Counted from the first letter of the stretch, positions 8,541 to 16,778 are shown. The stretch is 59,109 bases of DNA from Magnetospirillum sp. (GCA_024707145.1 JANQAI010000009.1:1-59109); one strand, 5' to 3'. The notes: generated by a model from the sequence alone, not told the origin. Made by a program: numbers and translations.

Positions 8541-11500
8541 TTATACGCTGAAGTATTTGGCCTGCGGATGCAGGGTGACGATGGCGCTGGTGCTCTGCTC
8601 GGGCTCCGGCTGGAATTCGTCGGACAGGGTCACGCCGATGCGCTCGGCGCCCAACAGCGCCAGCAGTTGCTTCTGGTCTTCCAGGTTGGGGCAGGCGGGG
8701 TAGCCGAAGCTGTAGCGCGAGCCGCGATAATGCTGCTTGAGCATCAGCTCGGTCTCGGGCGCATCCTCGGCGGCGAAGCCCAGTTCGGCGCGGATGCGTT
8801 TGTGGGTGTATTCGGCCATGGCCTCGGCCATCTCCACCGACAGGCCGTGCAGGTACAGGTAGTCCTGGTACTTGTTGGCGTTGAACCATTCGGCCGCCAC
8901 GTCGGTGGCGCGCTTGCCCATGGTGACCACCTGCAGGCCGATGACGTCGCGCGCGCCGCTGTCCACGGGACGGAAGAAGTCGGCGAGGCAGACCCCGCCC
9001 TCCTTGGCCTGGCGGGGGAAGGCGAAGCGGGCCACCTCGGTGGTGCCGTCCTCGGCGAACAGCACCACGCTGTCGCCCTGCGAGGCCGCCTTCCAGTAGC
9101 CGTAGACCGCTTGGGCCTTGAGGATGGCCTCCGCCTCGCAGCGCTTCAGCAGGTCCAGCGCGATGGGCTTCAGTTCCTTGGCCGCCCATGCCTTGAACTC
9201 GTCGATGGAGCGGCCCTGCTTCTTGTAGCCCCAGTGGAACTGGTACAGCATGGTGTCGTTGAGGTACGGCGCCAGGCTGCTCAGCGGCACGTTCTCGATG
9301 ACGCGCGAGCCCCAGAAGGGGGGCGTGGGCACGGGAAAGTCCTTGTGCAGCTCGGCCCGGCGGAGCGCGATCTCGTCCCAGTCCACCGGGCGCAGCGTGC
9401 TGGCCTCGGCCGGCTGGCCGATGCGCTTGGAATTGCCCGAACGGGGCGCCGCGGCGCGGGCGGCCACGTAGGGGGCGAAGCTGCCGTCGGCCACCTTGCT
9501 CATCAGGTCCAGGCCGTCGAAGGCGTCGCGGGCATAGGCCACGCCGCCGCCGCCATAGGCGCGCAGGCAGTCCTCCTCCACGTATTTGCGGGTCAGCGCC
9601 GCGCCGCCCAGCAGCACCGGGATGTCCAGGCCGGCGGCCTTCAACTCCTCCAGGTTCTCGCGCATGATCACCGTGGACTTCACCAGCAGGCCCGACATGC
9701 CCACCGCGTCGGGCTTGTACTGCTCGATGGCCTTGATGATGTCGCCGATGGGCTGCTTGATGCCGATGTTGTGCACCTTGTAGCCGTTGTTGGTGAGGAT
9801 GATGTCCACCAGGTTCTTGCCGATGTCGTGGACGTCGCCCTTCACCGTCGCCAGCACGATGGTGGCCTTGGCCGAGCCGTCCGCCTTTTCCATGTGGGGC
9901 TCCAGGAAGGCGACCGCCGCCTTCATGGTCTCGGCCGATTGCAGCACGAAGGGCAGCTGCATCTTGCCCGAGCCGAACAGCTCGCCCACCACCTTCATGC
10001 CGTCCAGCAGCAGCTTGTTGATGATGTCCAAGGGCGTCCAGCCCCGCCCCATGGCTTCGCCCAGGTCGTCCTCCAGGCCGGTGCGGTCGCCGTCGACGAT
10101 GCGCTGCTTCAGCCGGTCCTCCACGTTGGCCGGCAGTTCCTTCTTCATGTCGGCGGCCTTGCGGTCGCCGAACAGGGCGATGAAGGCCTGCAGCGGGTCG
10201 TAACCTTCGGCGCGGCGGTCGTAGATCAGGTCCTCGGCCACCTTGACCTCTTCCGGTGCCAGGGTGTGCAATGGCAGGATCTTGGACACGTGGACGATGG
10301 CGCCGGTCATGCCGCGCTTGACCGCGTGGTCGTTGAACACCGAGTTCAGCACCTGGCGGGCCGCCGGCTTCAGGCCGAACGAGATGTTGGACAGGCCCAG
10401 CACGATGCCGCACTCGGGCAGTTCGGTGGCGATGCGCTCGATGGCGTCGAGCGTGGCGAGGCCCAGCTTGCGGTCGTCCTCGTTGCCGGTGCAGATGGTG
10501 AAGGTCAGCGGGTCGAACAGCAGGTCCGAGGCCGGCAGGCCGTGCTTGACCACGGCGAAGTCATAGAGGCGCTTGGCGATCTCGATCTTGGTCTCGGTAT
10601 CCTTGGCCATGCCCACTTCGTCGATGGTCAGCGCCACCACGGCGGCGCCGAACTTGCGGGCCAGCTTCAGCCGCGCCTCGGCTTCGTGCTCGCCGTTCTC
10701 GAAGTTGATGGAATTGATGATGGGCTTGCCGCCATAGAGCTTCAGCGCCGCCTCGATGACGGGCAGTTCGGTGGAGTCGATCACCAAGGGCGTGGTGACC
10801 GACCCGCGCAGGCGGCTGACCACCTCGGTCATGTCGCGCACCTCGTCGCGGCCGACGAAGGCGGTGCAGACGTCCAGGGTGTGGCTGCCCTCCTTCACCT
10901 GCTCGCGCGCCATGGCGACGATGCCATCCCAGTTCTCGGCGTCCTGCAGGTCGCGGAACTTCTTCGAGCCGTTGGCGTTGCAGCGCTCGCCGATGGCGAG
11001 GAAAGCGTTCTCCTGGCGCAGCGTCACCTGGGAATACAGCGACGATACCGCCGGCACCCAGTGGACCGAACGCTTGACCGGGGCCGGGCGGGTGCCGGCG
11101 CCGACGCGCTTCAGCATCTCGTTGGTGGCGGCGATGTGGGCCGGGGTGGTGCCGCAGCAGCCGCCGATCAGGTTGACGCCCATGCCGATGAAGCGCTCGT
11201 GCCAGGTGGCCAGCTCCTCGGGCAGCAGCGGATAGCGGGTCTGGCCGTCCACCAGTTCGGGCAGGCCGGCATTGGGCTGTAGCGAGATGGCGCCGTCCCA
11301 GTTCTCCACCAGCCACTTCACGTGCTCCAGCATCTCGCGCGGGCCGGCGGCGCAGTTGAGGCCCAGGGACGGCACGCCCAGCGCGCGGATGGTGGTGGCG
11401 GCGGCGGCGATGTCGGCGCCCACCAGCAGGGTGCCGGTGGTTTCCACCGTCACCTGCACCAGGATGGGAATATCCTTGCCGACGCTGGCGCAGGCGATCT

Positions 11501-12020
11501 TGCAGCCGTTGACGGCGGCCTTGATCTGCAACGGGTCCTGGCAGGTCTCGATCAGGAAGGCGGAGACGCCGCCGGCGATCTGGCCCGACGCCTGGACGAC
11601 GTAGGCCGCCTCCAACTCGTCATAGCCGATATGGCCCAGGCTGGGCAGCTTGGTGCCCGGGCCGATGGCGCCCAGCACGAAGCGCGCCCTGCCGTCACCC
11701 TGGAACTGCTCGGCCGCCTCGAAGGCAATCTCGACGGCGCGCTTGTTCAGCTCGAAGGCCTGGTCGGCGATGCCGAACTCGGCCAGGGTCACCGGGCTGC
11801 CGCCGAAGGTGTCGGCCTCGACCATGTCGGCGCCGGCCTCGAAATAGCGGGCGTGGATGCCGCGGATCACGTCGGGGCGCGACTTGACCAGGATCTCGGT
11901 GCAGTTCTCCAGCCCCAGGAAGTCCTTTTCCACCGACAGGTTCATGGCCTGCACCAGTGCGCCGGTGCCGCCGTCGCACAGAAGAACACGGTCGCGGAGA
12001 TGGTCGAGAATGTTGGTCAT
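8541..12020 (-). CDS. metH: Cobalamin-dependent methionine synthase
   Basis: Transfers the methyl group of 5-methyltetrahydrofolate to homocysteine through methylcobalamin, giving methionine. At 1159 residues all four modules are present. The homocysteine domain has zinc Cys in GLNCAAGP and GGCCGTTPAH. The methyltetrahydrofolate domain includes IGERCNANGSKKFRDL. The B12 module has the DVHDIGKN motif whose His binds cobalt. The C-terminal reactivation domain includes RYSFGYPACPNLEDQ. It lies downstream of metF, separated by a 200-base repeat-filled gap. B12 supply is served by the riboswitch-controlled uptake operon at 44-51 kb. Confidence 0.98.
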   Translation of the reverse strand: MTNILDHLRDRVLLCDGGTGALVQAMNLSVEKDFLGLENCTEILVKSRPDVIRGIHARYFEAGADMVEADTFGGSPVTLAEFGIADQAFELNKRAVEIAFEAAEQFQGDGRARFVLGAIGPGTKLPSLGHIGYDELEAAYVVQASGQIAGGVSAFLIETCQDPLQIKAAVNGCKIACASVGKDIPILVQVTVETTGTLLVGADIAAAATTIRALGVPSLGLNCAAGPREMLEHVKWLVENWDGAISLQPNAGLPELVDGQTRYPLLPEELATWHERFIGMGVNLIGGCCGTTPAHIAATNEMLKRVGAGTRPAPVKRSVHWVPAVSSLYSQVTLRQENAFLAIGERCNANGSKKFRDLQDAENWDGIVAMAREQVKEGSHTLDVCTAFVGRDEVRDMTEVVSRLRGSVTTPLVIDSTELPVIEAALKLYGGKPIINSINFENGEHEAEARLKLARKFGAAVVALTIDEVGMAKDTETKIEIAKRLYDFAVVKHGLPASDLLFDPLTFTICTGNEDDRKLGLATLDAIERIATELPECGIVLGLSNISFGLKPAARQVLNSVFNDHAVKRGMTGAIVHVSKILPLHTLAPEEVKVAEDLIYDRRAEGYDPLQAFIALFGDRKAADMKKELPANVEDRLKQRIVDGDRTGLEDDLGEAMGRGWTPLDIINKLLLDGMKVVGELFGSGKMQLPFVLQSAETMKAAVAFLEPHMEKADGSAKATIVLATVKGDVHDIGKNLVDIILTNNGYKVHNIGIKQPIGDIIKAIEQYKPDAVGMSGLLVKSTVIMRENLEELKAAGLDIPVLLGGAALTRKYVEEDCLRAYGGGGVAYARDAFDGLDLMSKVADGSFAPYVAARAAAPRSGNSKRIGQPAEASTLRPVDWDEIALRRAELHKDFPVPTPPFWGSRVIENVPLSSLAPYLNDTMLYQFHWGYKKQGRSIDEFKAWAAKELKPIALDLLKRCEAEAILKAQAVYGYWKAASQGDSVVLFAEDGTTEVARFAFPRQAKEGGVCLADFFRPVDSGARDVIGLQVVTMGKRATDVAAEWFNANKYQDYLYLHGLSVEMAEAMAEYTHKRIRAELGFAAEDAPETELMLKQHYRGSRYSFGYPACPNLEDQKQLLALLGAERIGVTLSDEFQPEPEQSTSAIVTLHPQAKYFSV

Positions 12021-12062
12021 TGTGCTTTCCTCGTCGGCGGGGTGTCGCTGGCCGCCGGTTGA

Positions 12063-12217
12063 TTAACCACAGAGACACAGAGGCACGGAGGGGGCACAGA
12101 GTTTTTAGTTCGTCATGCCCGGGCTTGGCCCGGGCATCCATGGATCGCCGGGTCAAGCCCGGCGATGACGCGGCAAGGATGGTGCCTTCTCTGTGGTCTC
12201 TATGCCTCTGTGGTGAA
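12063..12217. repeat. Nested inverted-repeat element between metF and metH
   Basis: The 202-base gap between metF and metH is filled by nested inverted repeats. The outer arms of about 25-30 bases begin TTAACCACAGAGACACAGAG on the left, with an imperfect complement on the right near 12189-12217. Inside are two hairpins, ATGCCCGGGC with its complement (12115-12138) and ATCGCCGGG with its complement (12144-12166), enclosed by CGTCAT and ATGACG. The inner part resembles the repeats inside the 15.9-16.4 kb element. It probably forms strong RNA structure inside the operon; an effect on metH expression is inference. Confidence 0.75.
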
Positions 12218-12222
12218 CTTCC

Positions 12223-13119
12223 TTACTTCGCCGGCCGCACGCCCAGGATGTGGCTGATGGCGTAGGCCAAGTCGGCGCGGTTGAGCGTGTAGAAGTGGAA
12301 GTCGCAGACGCCGTCGGCGGCCAGCGCCCGGCATTGCTCGGCGGCGACGGTGGCGGCCACCAGCTTGCGGGTCTCGGGGTCGTCGTCCAGGCCCTCGAAC
12401 AGCGCGGCCATCCAGGCGGGTACGCTGGCGCCGCAGGCGGCGCTGAACTTCTGCACCTGGGCGAAGTTGGTCACCGGCAGGATGCCCGGGACGATGGGCA
12501 CGGTGATGCCGGCGGAGCGCGCCTTGTCGGCGAAGCGGCGATAGACATCCACGTCGAAGAAATACTGGGTGATGGCGCGGGTGGCGCCGGCATCCACCTT
12601 GCGCTTCAGGTTGTCCAGGTCGAACCCGGCCGAGGGCGCGTCGGGATGCATCTCGGGATAGGCCGCCACCGAGATCTCGAAATCGGCGATGCGCTTCAGG
12701 CCCTCGACCAGGTCCACCGCGTAGGCATAGCCGCCCGGGGTGGGGACGTACCCGCCCGATCCCTCGGGGGCGTCGCCGCGCAGGGCGACGATGTGGCGGA
12801 TGCCCTCGTCCCAATAGCGCCGGGCGATGTCGTCCACCTCGCCCTTCTGGTGGCCGACGCAGGTCAGGTGGGCGGCGGGCTTCAGCGCCGTCTCACGGGC
12901 GATGCGGACCACGGTGTCGTGGGTGCGCTCGCGCGTGCCGCCGCCGGCGCCGTAGGTCACCGAGACGAAGCTGGGGGCCAGCGGCTCCAGCCGCTTGATG
13001 CACTCCCACAAGGTCTCCTGCATCTTCTCGGTCTTGGGCGGGAAGAATTCGAACGAGACGTTCACGGGCCGGGCGGTGGCGGCGGCGATGGGAAGGACGG
13101 GAGAGGGGTCGCGGCTCAC
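12223..13119 (-). CDS. metF: 5,10-methylenetetrahydrofolate reductase
   Basis: Flavoprotein that makes 5-methyltetrahydrofolate, the methyl donor for MetH. The 298 residues show the family opening VSFEFFPPKTEKMQ with the catalytic Glu, then FVSVTYGAGGGTRERT, HLTCVGH, IVALRGDAPEGSG and TQYFFDVDVY. The start codon is GTG at 13119, whose GTGA overlaps the stop of the upstream regulator gene, pointing to translational coupling. It sits in the order regulator, metF, metH. Confidence 0.96.
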   Translation of the reverse strand: MSRDPSPVLPIAAATARPVNVSFEFFPPKTEKMQETLWECIKRLEPLAPSFVSVTYGAGGGTRERTHDTVVRIARETALKPAAHLTCVGHQKGEVDDIARRYWDEGIRHIVALRGDAPEGSGGYVPTPGGYAYAVDLVEGLKRIADFEISVAAYPEMHPDAPSAGFDLDNLKRKVDAGATRAITQYFFDVDVYRRFADKARSAGITVPIVPGILPVTNFAQVQKFSAACGASVPAWMAALFEGLDDDPETRKLVAATVAAEQCRALAADGVCDFHFYTLNRADLAYAISHILGVRPAK

Positions 13120-14084
13120 GCTTGGGCTCCTATGGCATTCGTCGTCTCAAGGGGGTGCCGGGTGCGCACGGCCGACCACAGCACCACGGTCAGGGGGCGG
13201 CCGGGCAGGCGGGTGACCGGGCCGGGCTCCAGCCCGGCGGCGCGCAGCCAGCCGTCCACCTCGGCATCGGCGAAGCCCAGGCGGCGGTGGGCATGCTCGT
13301 CGCGCAGGGCTTCCAGCTGGTGGGGGGCGAAATCCACGATGGCCAGCAGGCCGCCGGGCTTGAGCACGCGGGCGGCCTCGGCCACCACGGCGGCCGGGTC
13401 GGTGGCATAGTGCAGCACCTGGTGGATGGTCACCGCGTCGGCGGATTGGGCGGGCAGCGGCAACTGGGTGATGTCGCCCTGGCGCACCATGCATTGGTGC
13501 AGCCCGGCGCGCTCCAGGTTGGCGCGGGCCACCGCCAGCATCTCGCGCGACAGGTCGATGCCGACGCCGCGCTCCACATGGGGGGCCAGCACCTCCAGCA
13601 CCCGGCCGGTGCCGGTGCCCATGTCCACCAGGTCGTGGATGGCACGGCCGGCGAAGGTGGCGACCAGCGCCTTCTCCACCTCGCGGTCGTCCACGTGCAG
13701 GCGGCGGATGTCGTCCCAGCGGCCGGCATTCTCGGTGAAATAGTCCTGCGCCTTGGCGGCGCGGGCGGAGCGCACCGCTTCCAGCCGCTGGCGGTCCAGC
13801 CCCAGCACCGGATCACCCTCGGGCAGCAGGTCCAGCAGGGAACGGGCCAGGGCGGCGCCGGCGCCCTTGGCGGCGACGCGGTAGAACGCCCAGGCGCCCT
13901 CGGGGAAGCGGTCCAGCAGTCCGGCCTCGCACATCAGCTTGAGGTGGCGCGAGACACGCGGTTGGCTCTGGCCCAGGATGTGAGTCAGTTCGGTCACGGT
14001 CAGATCGCCCTGCGCCAGCAGCGCCAGCAGGCGCAGCCGCGTAGGCTCCGCCGCTGCCCGCAATCCCGTCAGGATCGATTCCAC
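13116..14084 (-). CDS. ArsR-family regulator fused to SAM-dependent methyltransferase (SahR-like)
   Basis: Two-domain protein of 322 residues from the chosen start. The N-terminal winged-helix ArsR DNA-binding domain (AEPTRLRLLALLAQGDLTVTELTHILGQSQPRVSRHLKLM) is followed by a class I methyltransferase domain with DMGTGTGRVLEVLAP and later VLKPGGLLAIVDF. This architecture next to metF/metH matches the SahR group of proteobacterial regulators, which sense S-adenosylhomocysteine and control methionine-cycle genes (family knowledge). I chose GTG 14084 because GAGGAAGG lies about 7 bases upstream. The in-frame ATG at 14117 has no such site and abuts the operator-like palindrome. Confidence 0.85.
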   Translation of the reverse strand: MESILTGLRAAAEPTRLRLLALLAQGDLTVTELTHILGQSQPRVSRHLKLMCEAGLLDRFPEGAWAFYRVAAKGAGAALARSLLDLLPEGDPVLGLDRQRLEAVRSARAAKAQDYFTENAGRWDDIRRLHVDDREVEKALVATFAGRAIHDLVDMGTGTGRVLEVLAPHVERGVGIDLSREMLAVARANLERAGLHQCMVRQGDITQLPLPAQSADAVTIHQVLHYATDPAAVVAEAARVLKPGGLLAIVDFAPHQLEALRDEHAHRRLGFADAEVDGWLRAAGLEPGPVTRLPGRPLTVVLWSAVRTRHPLETTNAIGAQA

Positions 14085-14117
14085 GTGCCGGCCTTCCTCA
14101 CTGTTGTTCGAAAACAT

Positions 14118-14133
14118 ATAAACATATCTTTAT
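14118..14133. promoter_or_regulatory. Operator-like palindrome upstream of sahR-like/metF/metH
   Basis: ATAAACATATCTTTAT is a 16-base palindrome except for one mismatched pair (C/C at positions 6 and 11). It lies 34 bases upstream of the preferred GTG start, in an AT-rich island in otherwise GC-rich DNA. Its placement suits autoregulation by the ArsR-type protein. Site identity is inference. Confidence 0.55.
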
Positions 14134-14360
14134 GCGGATATGAAGCCCCCTCTTGGGGAGGCGCGGGTGTGCGGCGAAAGGTGTTGCAGCCAGGACACAT
14201 TGTGCGTGTGCGAGCACGGTGGGGATTCTGCCTGCTGGCGTTTGCCCGGGGACTGTGTTACCTCCAAACATGAGGGGGAACCTCGGACAGGGGAATTTCA
14301 TCCCACGGTGAAAGTTTCTCGGTTCGTAGCGTCAGAGAGCAGCAGGGTAAAAGACAGCGA

Positions 14361-15167
14361 ATGACCACGATCACGTATCGCTCCATCGCCGCGCGTTTGG
14401 CCGCGCCCCTGTTCGTTCTCGCCCTGGCGGCGGGTTGCGCCACGCCTCCTCCGGCCGACGACGCCGAGGCGGTGGCCGAGTTCGAGCAGGTCAACGACCC
14501 GCTCGAACCCATGAACCGCGCCATTTTCGATTTCAACGACGCCGTGGACAAGGCGCTGATCAAGCCGGTGGCCCAGGGCTACCGGGCGGTGGTCCCGGCC
14601 TATGGCCGCGAGCGCGTGCGCGACGTGCTGAACAACCTGCGCTCGCCCATCATCTTCGCCAACGACGTGCTGCAGGGCGAGCCTGACCGCGCCATGGCGA
14701 CGCTGATGCGCTTCGCCTTCAACACCGGCTTCGGCGTCGGCGGCCTGTTCGACGTGGCCTCCCCCGGCGGCATCCCCTACCATGACGAGGATTTCGGCCA
14801 GACCTTCGCCGTGTGGGGCGTGGGCGAGGGGCCGTACTTGGTGCTGCCGATCCTGGGACCGTCCAATCCGCGCGACGCCACCGGCCTGGCGGCCGAATGG
14901 CTGGCCGATCCGTTCGATCTGTGGATGGACAATACCGGCCGCGACTTCGCCATCTGGACCCGCGCCGGCGTCGGCGGCGTCGACAAGCGCGAGAACTATC
15001 TCGATACCCTCGACGAGATCGAAAAGTCGTCGGTGGACTACTATGCCGCCATGCGCTCCCTTTACCGTCAGCGCCGCGCTGCCGATATCAAGAACGGCCC
15101 GGTGATCGACAAGGTGCCCTCGCCGAGCCTGAGCTCTTCCGACGCGCCCTCGAACACGAGCAACTAG
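14361..15167 (+). CDS. mlaA: MlaA (VacJ) outer-membrane lipoprotein
   Basis: Outer-membrane component of the Mla system that removes misplaced phospholipids from the outer leaflet. 268 residues with a lipoprotein signal and lipobox (LALAAGC), then the typical VNDPLEPMNRAIFDFND opening, NNLRSPIIFANDVLQG, FAFNTGFGVGGLFDVAS, GEGPYLVLPILGPSNPRDA and a C-terminal YAAMRSLYRQRR segment. It is followed 6 bases later by mlaC. The inner-membrane MlaFED genes are not in this window. Divergent from the sahR-like operon across a 243-base gap in which I see only the regulator's palindrome. Confidence 0.95.
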   Translation: MTTITYRSIAARLAAPLFVLALAAGCATPPPADDAEAVAEFEQVNDPLEPMNRAIFDFNDAVDKALIKPVAQGYRAVVPAYGRERVRDVLNNLRSPIIFANDVLQGEPDRAMATLMRFAFNTGFGVGGLFDVASPGGIPYHDEDFGQTFAVWGVGEGPYLVLPILGPSNPRDATGLAAEWLADPFDLWMDNTGRDFAIWTRAGVGGVDKRENYLDTLDEIEKSSVDYYAAMRSLYRQRRAADIKNGPVIDKVPSPSLSSSDAPSNTSN

Positions 15168-15173
15168 CGCCCC

Positions 15174-15827
15174 ATGCTGTCACGCCGTTTCCTGATCACC
15201 GCCTTCGCCGCGGTCGCCGCGCTCGTCACCTTTGGCCCCTCGGCGCGCGCCGATGCCACTGCCGATGCCCGCGCCTTCATCCAGCGCTTGGCCGATACCG
15301 CCATGAACACCGTGGCGGTCAAGGGTCTGGCGGACGAGGAGCGGACGCGCCGCTTCCGCACCCTGTTCGTCGACACCTTCGATCTGCCCGAGATCGGCAA
15401 GCTGGTGCTGGGCCGCTATTGGCGCACCGCCACGCCTGAACAGCAACAGGAGTTCCTGCGCCTGTTCGAGGACATCCAGGTCTACACCTGGACGCGCCGC
15501 TTCAAGGATTATTCCGGTGAAACCCTGGATATCCTGTCGGTGGCGCCCGAGGGCGAGACCGATTTCCTGGTGGATTCCCGCATCAAGCGCGAGAAGCTGG
15601 AGCCCATCGCGGTATCGTGGCGGGTTCGCAAGGCCGGCGCGACCTTCAAGGTGCTCGACATCAAGGTAGAGGGCGCCTCCATGGCCTTCACCCATCGCTC
15701 GGAATATTCCTCGGTCATCCAGGGCGGCGGCGGCCAGGTCGAGGCCCTGCTGACGGCGTTGCGCAAGAAGATCGCCCAGCTGCAGGGCGAGGCCGGCGTC
15801 CAGGCGGGGACATCCCGGGCCAACTGA
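15174..15827 (+). CDS. mlaC: MlaC periplasmic phospholipid-binding protein
   Basis: Periplasmic carrier that shuttles phospholipid between MlaA and the inner-membrane MlaFEDB complex. 217 residues with a signal peptide (RRFLITAFAAVAALVTFGPSARA) and family landmarks: FRTLFVDTFDLPEIGKLVLG, YWRTATPEQQQEF, a tyrosine-rich YTWTRRFKDYSGE segment and VSWRVRKAGATFKVLDIKVEG. Co-transcribed with mlaA. Its original terminator, only about 20 bases downstream of the stop, has been interrupted by the GIY-YIG element. Confidence 0.93.
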   Translation: MLSRRFLITAFAAVAALVTFGPSARADATADARAFIQRLADTAMNTVAVKGLADEERTRRFRTLFVDTFDLPEIGKLVLGRYWRTATPEQQQEFLRLFEDIQVYTWTRRFKDYSGETLDILSVAPEGETDFLVDSRIKREKLEPIAVSWRVRKAGATFKVLDIKVEGASMAFTHRSEYSSVIQGGGGQVEALLTALRKKIAQLQGEAGVQAGTSRAN

Positions 15828-15897
15828 GCCCGGCCGGAACCAAGCGAAAAGGGCCGCCCTTTGGGGAGAGCCGTTGGGACTAAGTGTGTTTGAGGGA

Positions 15898-15938
15898 AGC
15901 CCCGCATCAGGCATGGCGTCAGATGTGGGGCTTTCATT
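15898..15938 (+). terminator. Hairpin terminator inside the element
   Basis: AGCCCCGCATC (15898-15908) pairs with GATGTGGGGCT (15922-15932), one G-T pair, followed by TTCATTT. It could stop transcripts from mlaC now that the original terminator is split. Confidence 0.6.
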
Positions 15939-15954
15939 TGCCGAAGAATTTTTC

Positions 15955-15986
15955 CGTCATGGCCGGGCTTGACCCGGCCATCCATG
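15955..15986. repeat. Inner inverted repeat, left copy
   Basis: A 32-base palindromic repeat (core GGCCGGGCTTGACCCGGCC) that matches the reverse complement of 16318-16349 at 31 of 32 positions. It also forms its own hairpin and resembles the repeat between metF and metH. Confidence 0.85.
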
Positions 15987-16028
15987 TTGCTGGTTGCAGA
16001 CGCCCAAGGCTGGCCGCATCATCCGAGC

Positions 16029-16316
16029 ATGCAAGGCGGGTGGGTCTACATCATGACGAACCGACCGAATGGCACGCTTTACGTCGGCGTGACCAGCGAC
16101 CTAGCGCGCCGGGCTTGGGAGCACCGGGAGGGCGTCGCCGATGGCTTCACCAAGCGCTATGGTCTGAAGCGGCTGGTGTACGCCGAGCGATACGAAGACA
16201 TCTGCACCGCCATTCAGCGCGAGAAGAACCTCAAGCACTGGCCCAGGGCCTGGAAGGTGAAGTTGATCCTGGCTGATAACCCGAACTGGGCCGACCTCTA
16301 CGAGCGGCTGGCGTAG
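16029..16316 (+). CDS. GIY-YIG nuclease domain protein
   Basis: Small single-domain nuclease of 95 residues from ATG 16029 (MQGGWVYIM). This start is chosen because the upstream frame only reads through the inner repeat. It has the family pattern VYIM...LYVGVT for the first two strands, the conserved Arg/His region (LARRAWEHREG) and the metal-binding Glu in AIQREKNLKHWPRAWK, so it appears catalytically complete. The family cleaves DNA by a single-metal mechanism. Its close packing between inverted repeats, with its stop 1 base before the right inner repeat, suggests it belongs to the element. Whether it promotes movement or only hitchhikes is open. Confidence 0.88.
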   Translation: MQGGWVYIMTNRPNGTLYVGVTSDLARRAWEHREGVADGFTKRYGLKRLVYAERYEDICTAIQREKNLKHWPRAWKVKLILADNPNWADLYERLA

Positions 16317-16317
16317 A

Positions 16318-16349
16318 CGTGGATGGCCGGGTCAAGCCCGGCCATGACG
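16318..16349. repeat. Inner inverted repeat, right copy
   Basis: Complement of the left inner repeat with one mismatch. It lies directly against the right terminal repeat (16350) and one base after the nuclease stop codon. Confidence 0.85.
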
Positions 16350-16409
16350 AAACACACCTAGTCCCAACGGCTCTCCCTTTGGGGCGGCCCTTTTTCTTTC
16401 GACTGGGGG

Positions 16410-16778
16410 TTAGTAGCCGTAGGGCTTGTCGCCCCATACCAGGCTGGCCACGTGGCGGCTGACGCATTTCATCAGGTCGTAGGACGGGCGGACGAATTGC
16501 AGGGCCACCCACGACTGGGTGACCATCCGCACCTCGCCCTTGCCCATGGCGATTTTCATGTCGGGCCAGCGGGTGGAGCGCAGCTCGAATTCCACCACCT
16601 GTCCCCTCCAGGTGCGGTGTCCCTCCGGCAGCGGCAGCTTCATGCCGCCGATGGAGATGTCCAGCACCTCCAGCTCGACCCCTTCGGCAAGCGCCACCAG
16701 TCCGGTGCCGGGGTGGCGGTCGTCGAAGCGGCGGTCGTGTTTGATGCGTGTCCTCATGGGGGTCCGTCCAAGCGACAT
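16410..16778 (-). CDS. PilZ domain protein, likely c-di-GMP receptor
   Basis: 122-residue single PilZ domain. The two elements that bind cyclic di-GMP are visible: an N-terminal RRFDDRH stretch fitting RxxxR, and LDISIGGMKL fitting D-x-S-x-x-G. No other domain is present, so it probably acts by binding partners in motility or biofilm control. ATG 16778 is used; an ATG at 16757 (MRTRIKHDRR) is equally possible since neither has a clear ribosome site. It converges on mlaC and borders the type I secretion/adhesin locus, a plausible but unproven functional neighbour. Confidence 0.85.
   Translation of the reverse strand: MSLGRTPMRTRIKHDRRFDDRHPGTGLVALAEGVELEVLDISIGGMKLPLPEGHRTWRGQVVEFELRSTRWPDMKIAMGKGEVRMVTQSWVALQFVRPSYDLMKCVSRHVASLVWGDKPYGY

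Larger units (their letters stand above)
15867..16374 (+). mobile_element. 508-bp mini-element with terminal inverted repeats and GIY-YIG gene
   Basis: The terminal inverted repeats are 25 bases (15867-15891 and 16350-16374), matching at 24 of 25 positions and starting AGAGCCGTTGGGACTA. The element is flanked by a direct 10-base duplication CCCTTTGGGG (15857-15866 and 16375-16384). Inside are a hairpin terminator, a 32-base inner inverted repeat (15955-15986 and 16318-16349) and one gene, a GIY-YIG nuclease. No transposase is present, so it is either mobilised in trans or depends on its nuclease. The inner repeat translates as MAGLDPAIH in one frame, a motif frequent in alphaproteobacterial intergenic DNA. 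Boundaries are read directly; mobility is inferred from the target duplication and the broken terminator. Confidence 0.85.
15847..16395. terminator. mlaC/pilZ terminator split by an insertion
   Basis: The left arm AAAAGGGCCGCCC lies at 15847-15859 and its exact complement GGGCGGCCCTTTT at 16382-16394, with one more T at 16395. If the DNA from 15867 to 16384 (the element plus one copy of its target duplication) is removed, the two arms form a perfect 13-base stem with a TTTG loop and T-tract. That would be a terminator serving convergent mlaC and the PilZ gene. It is now separated by 508 bases of inserted DNA. Confidence 0.85.

Noticed and set aside
16029..16316. GIY-YIG gene as an intron-borne homing endonuclease
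   Set aside because: It interrupts no coding sequence and shows no intron or intein features; the flanks are terminal repeats with a target duplication inside a terminator.
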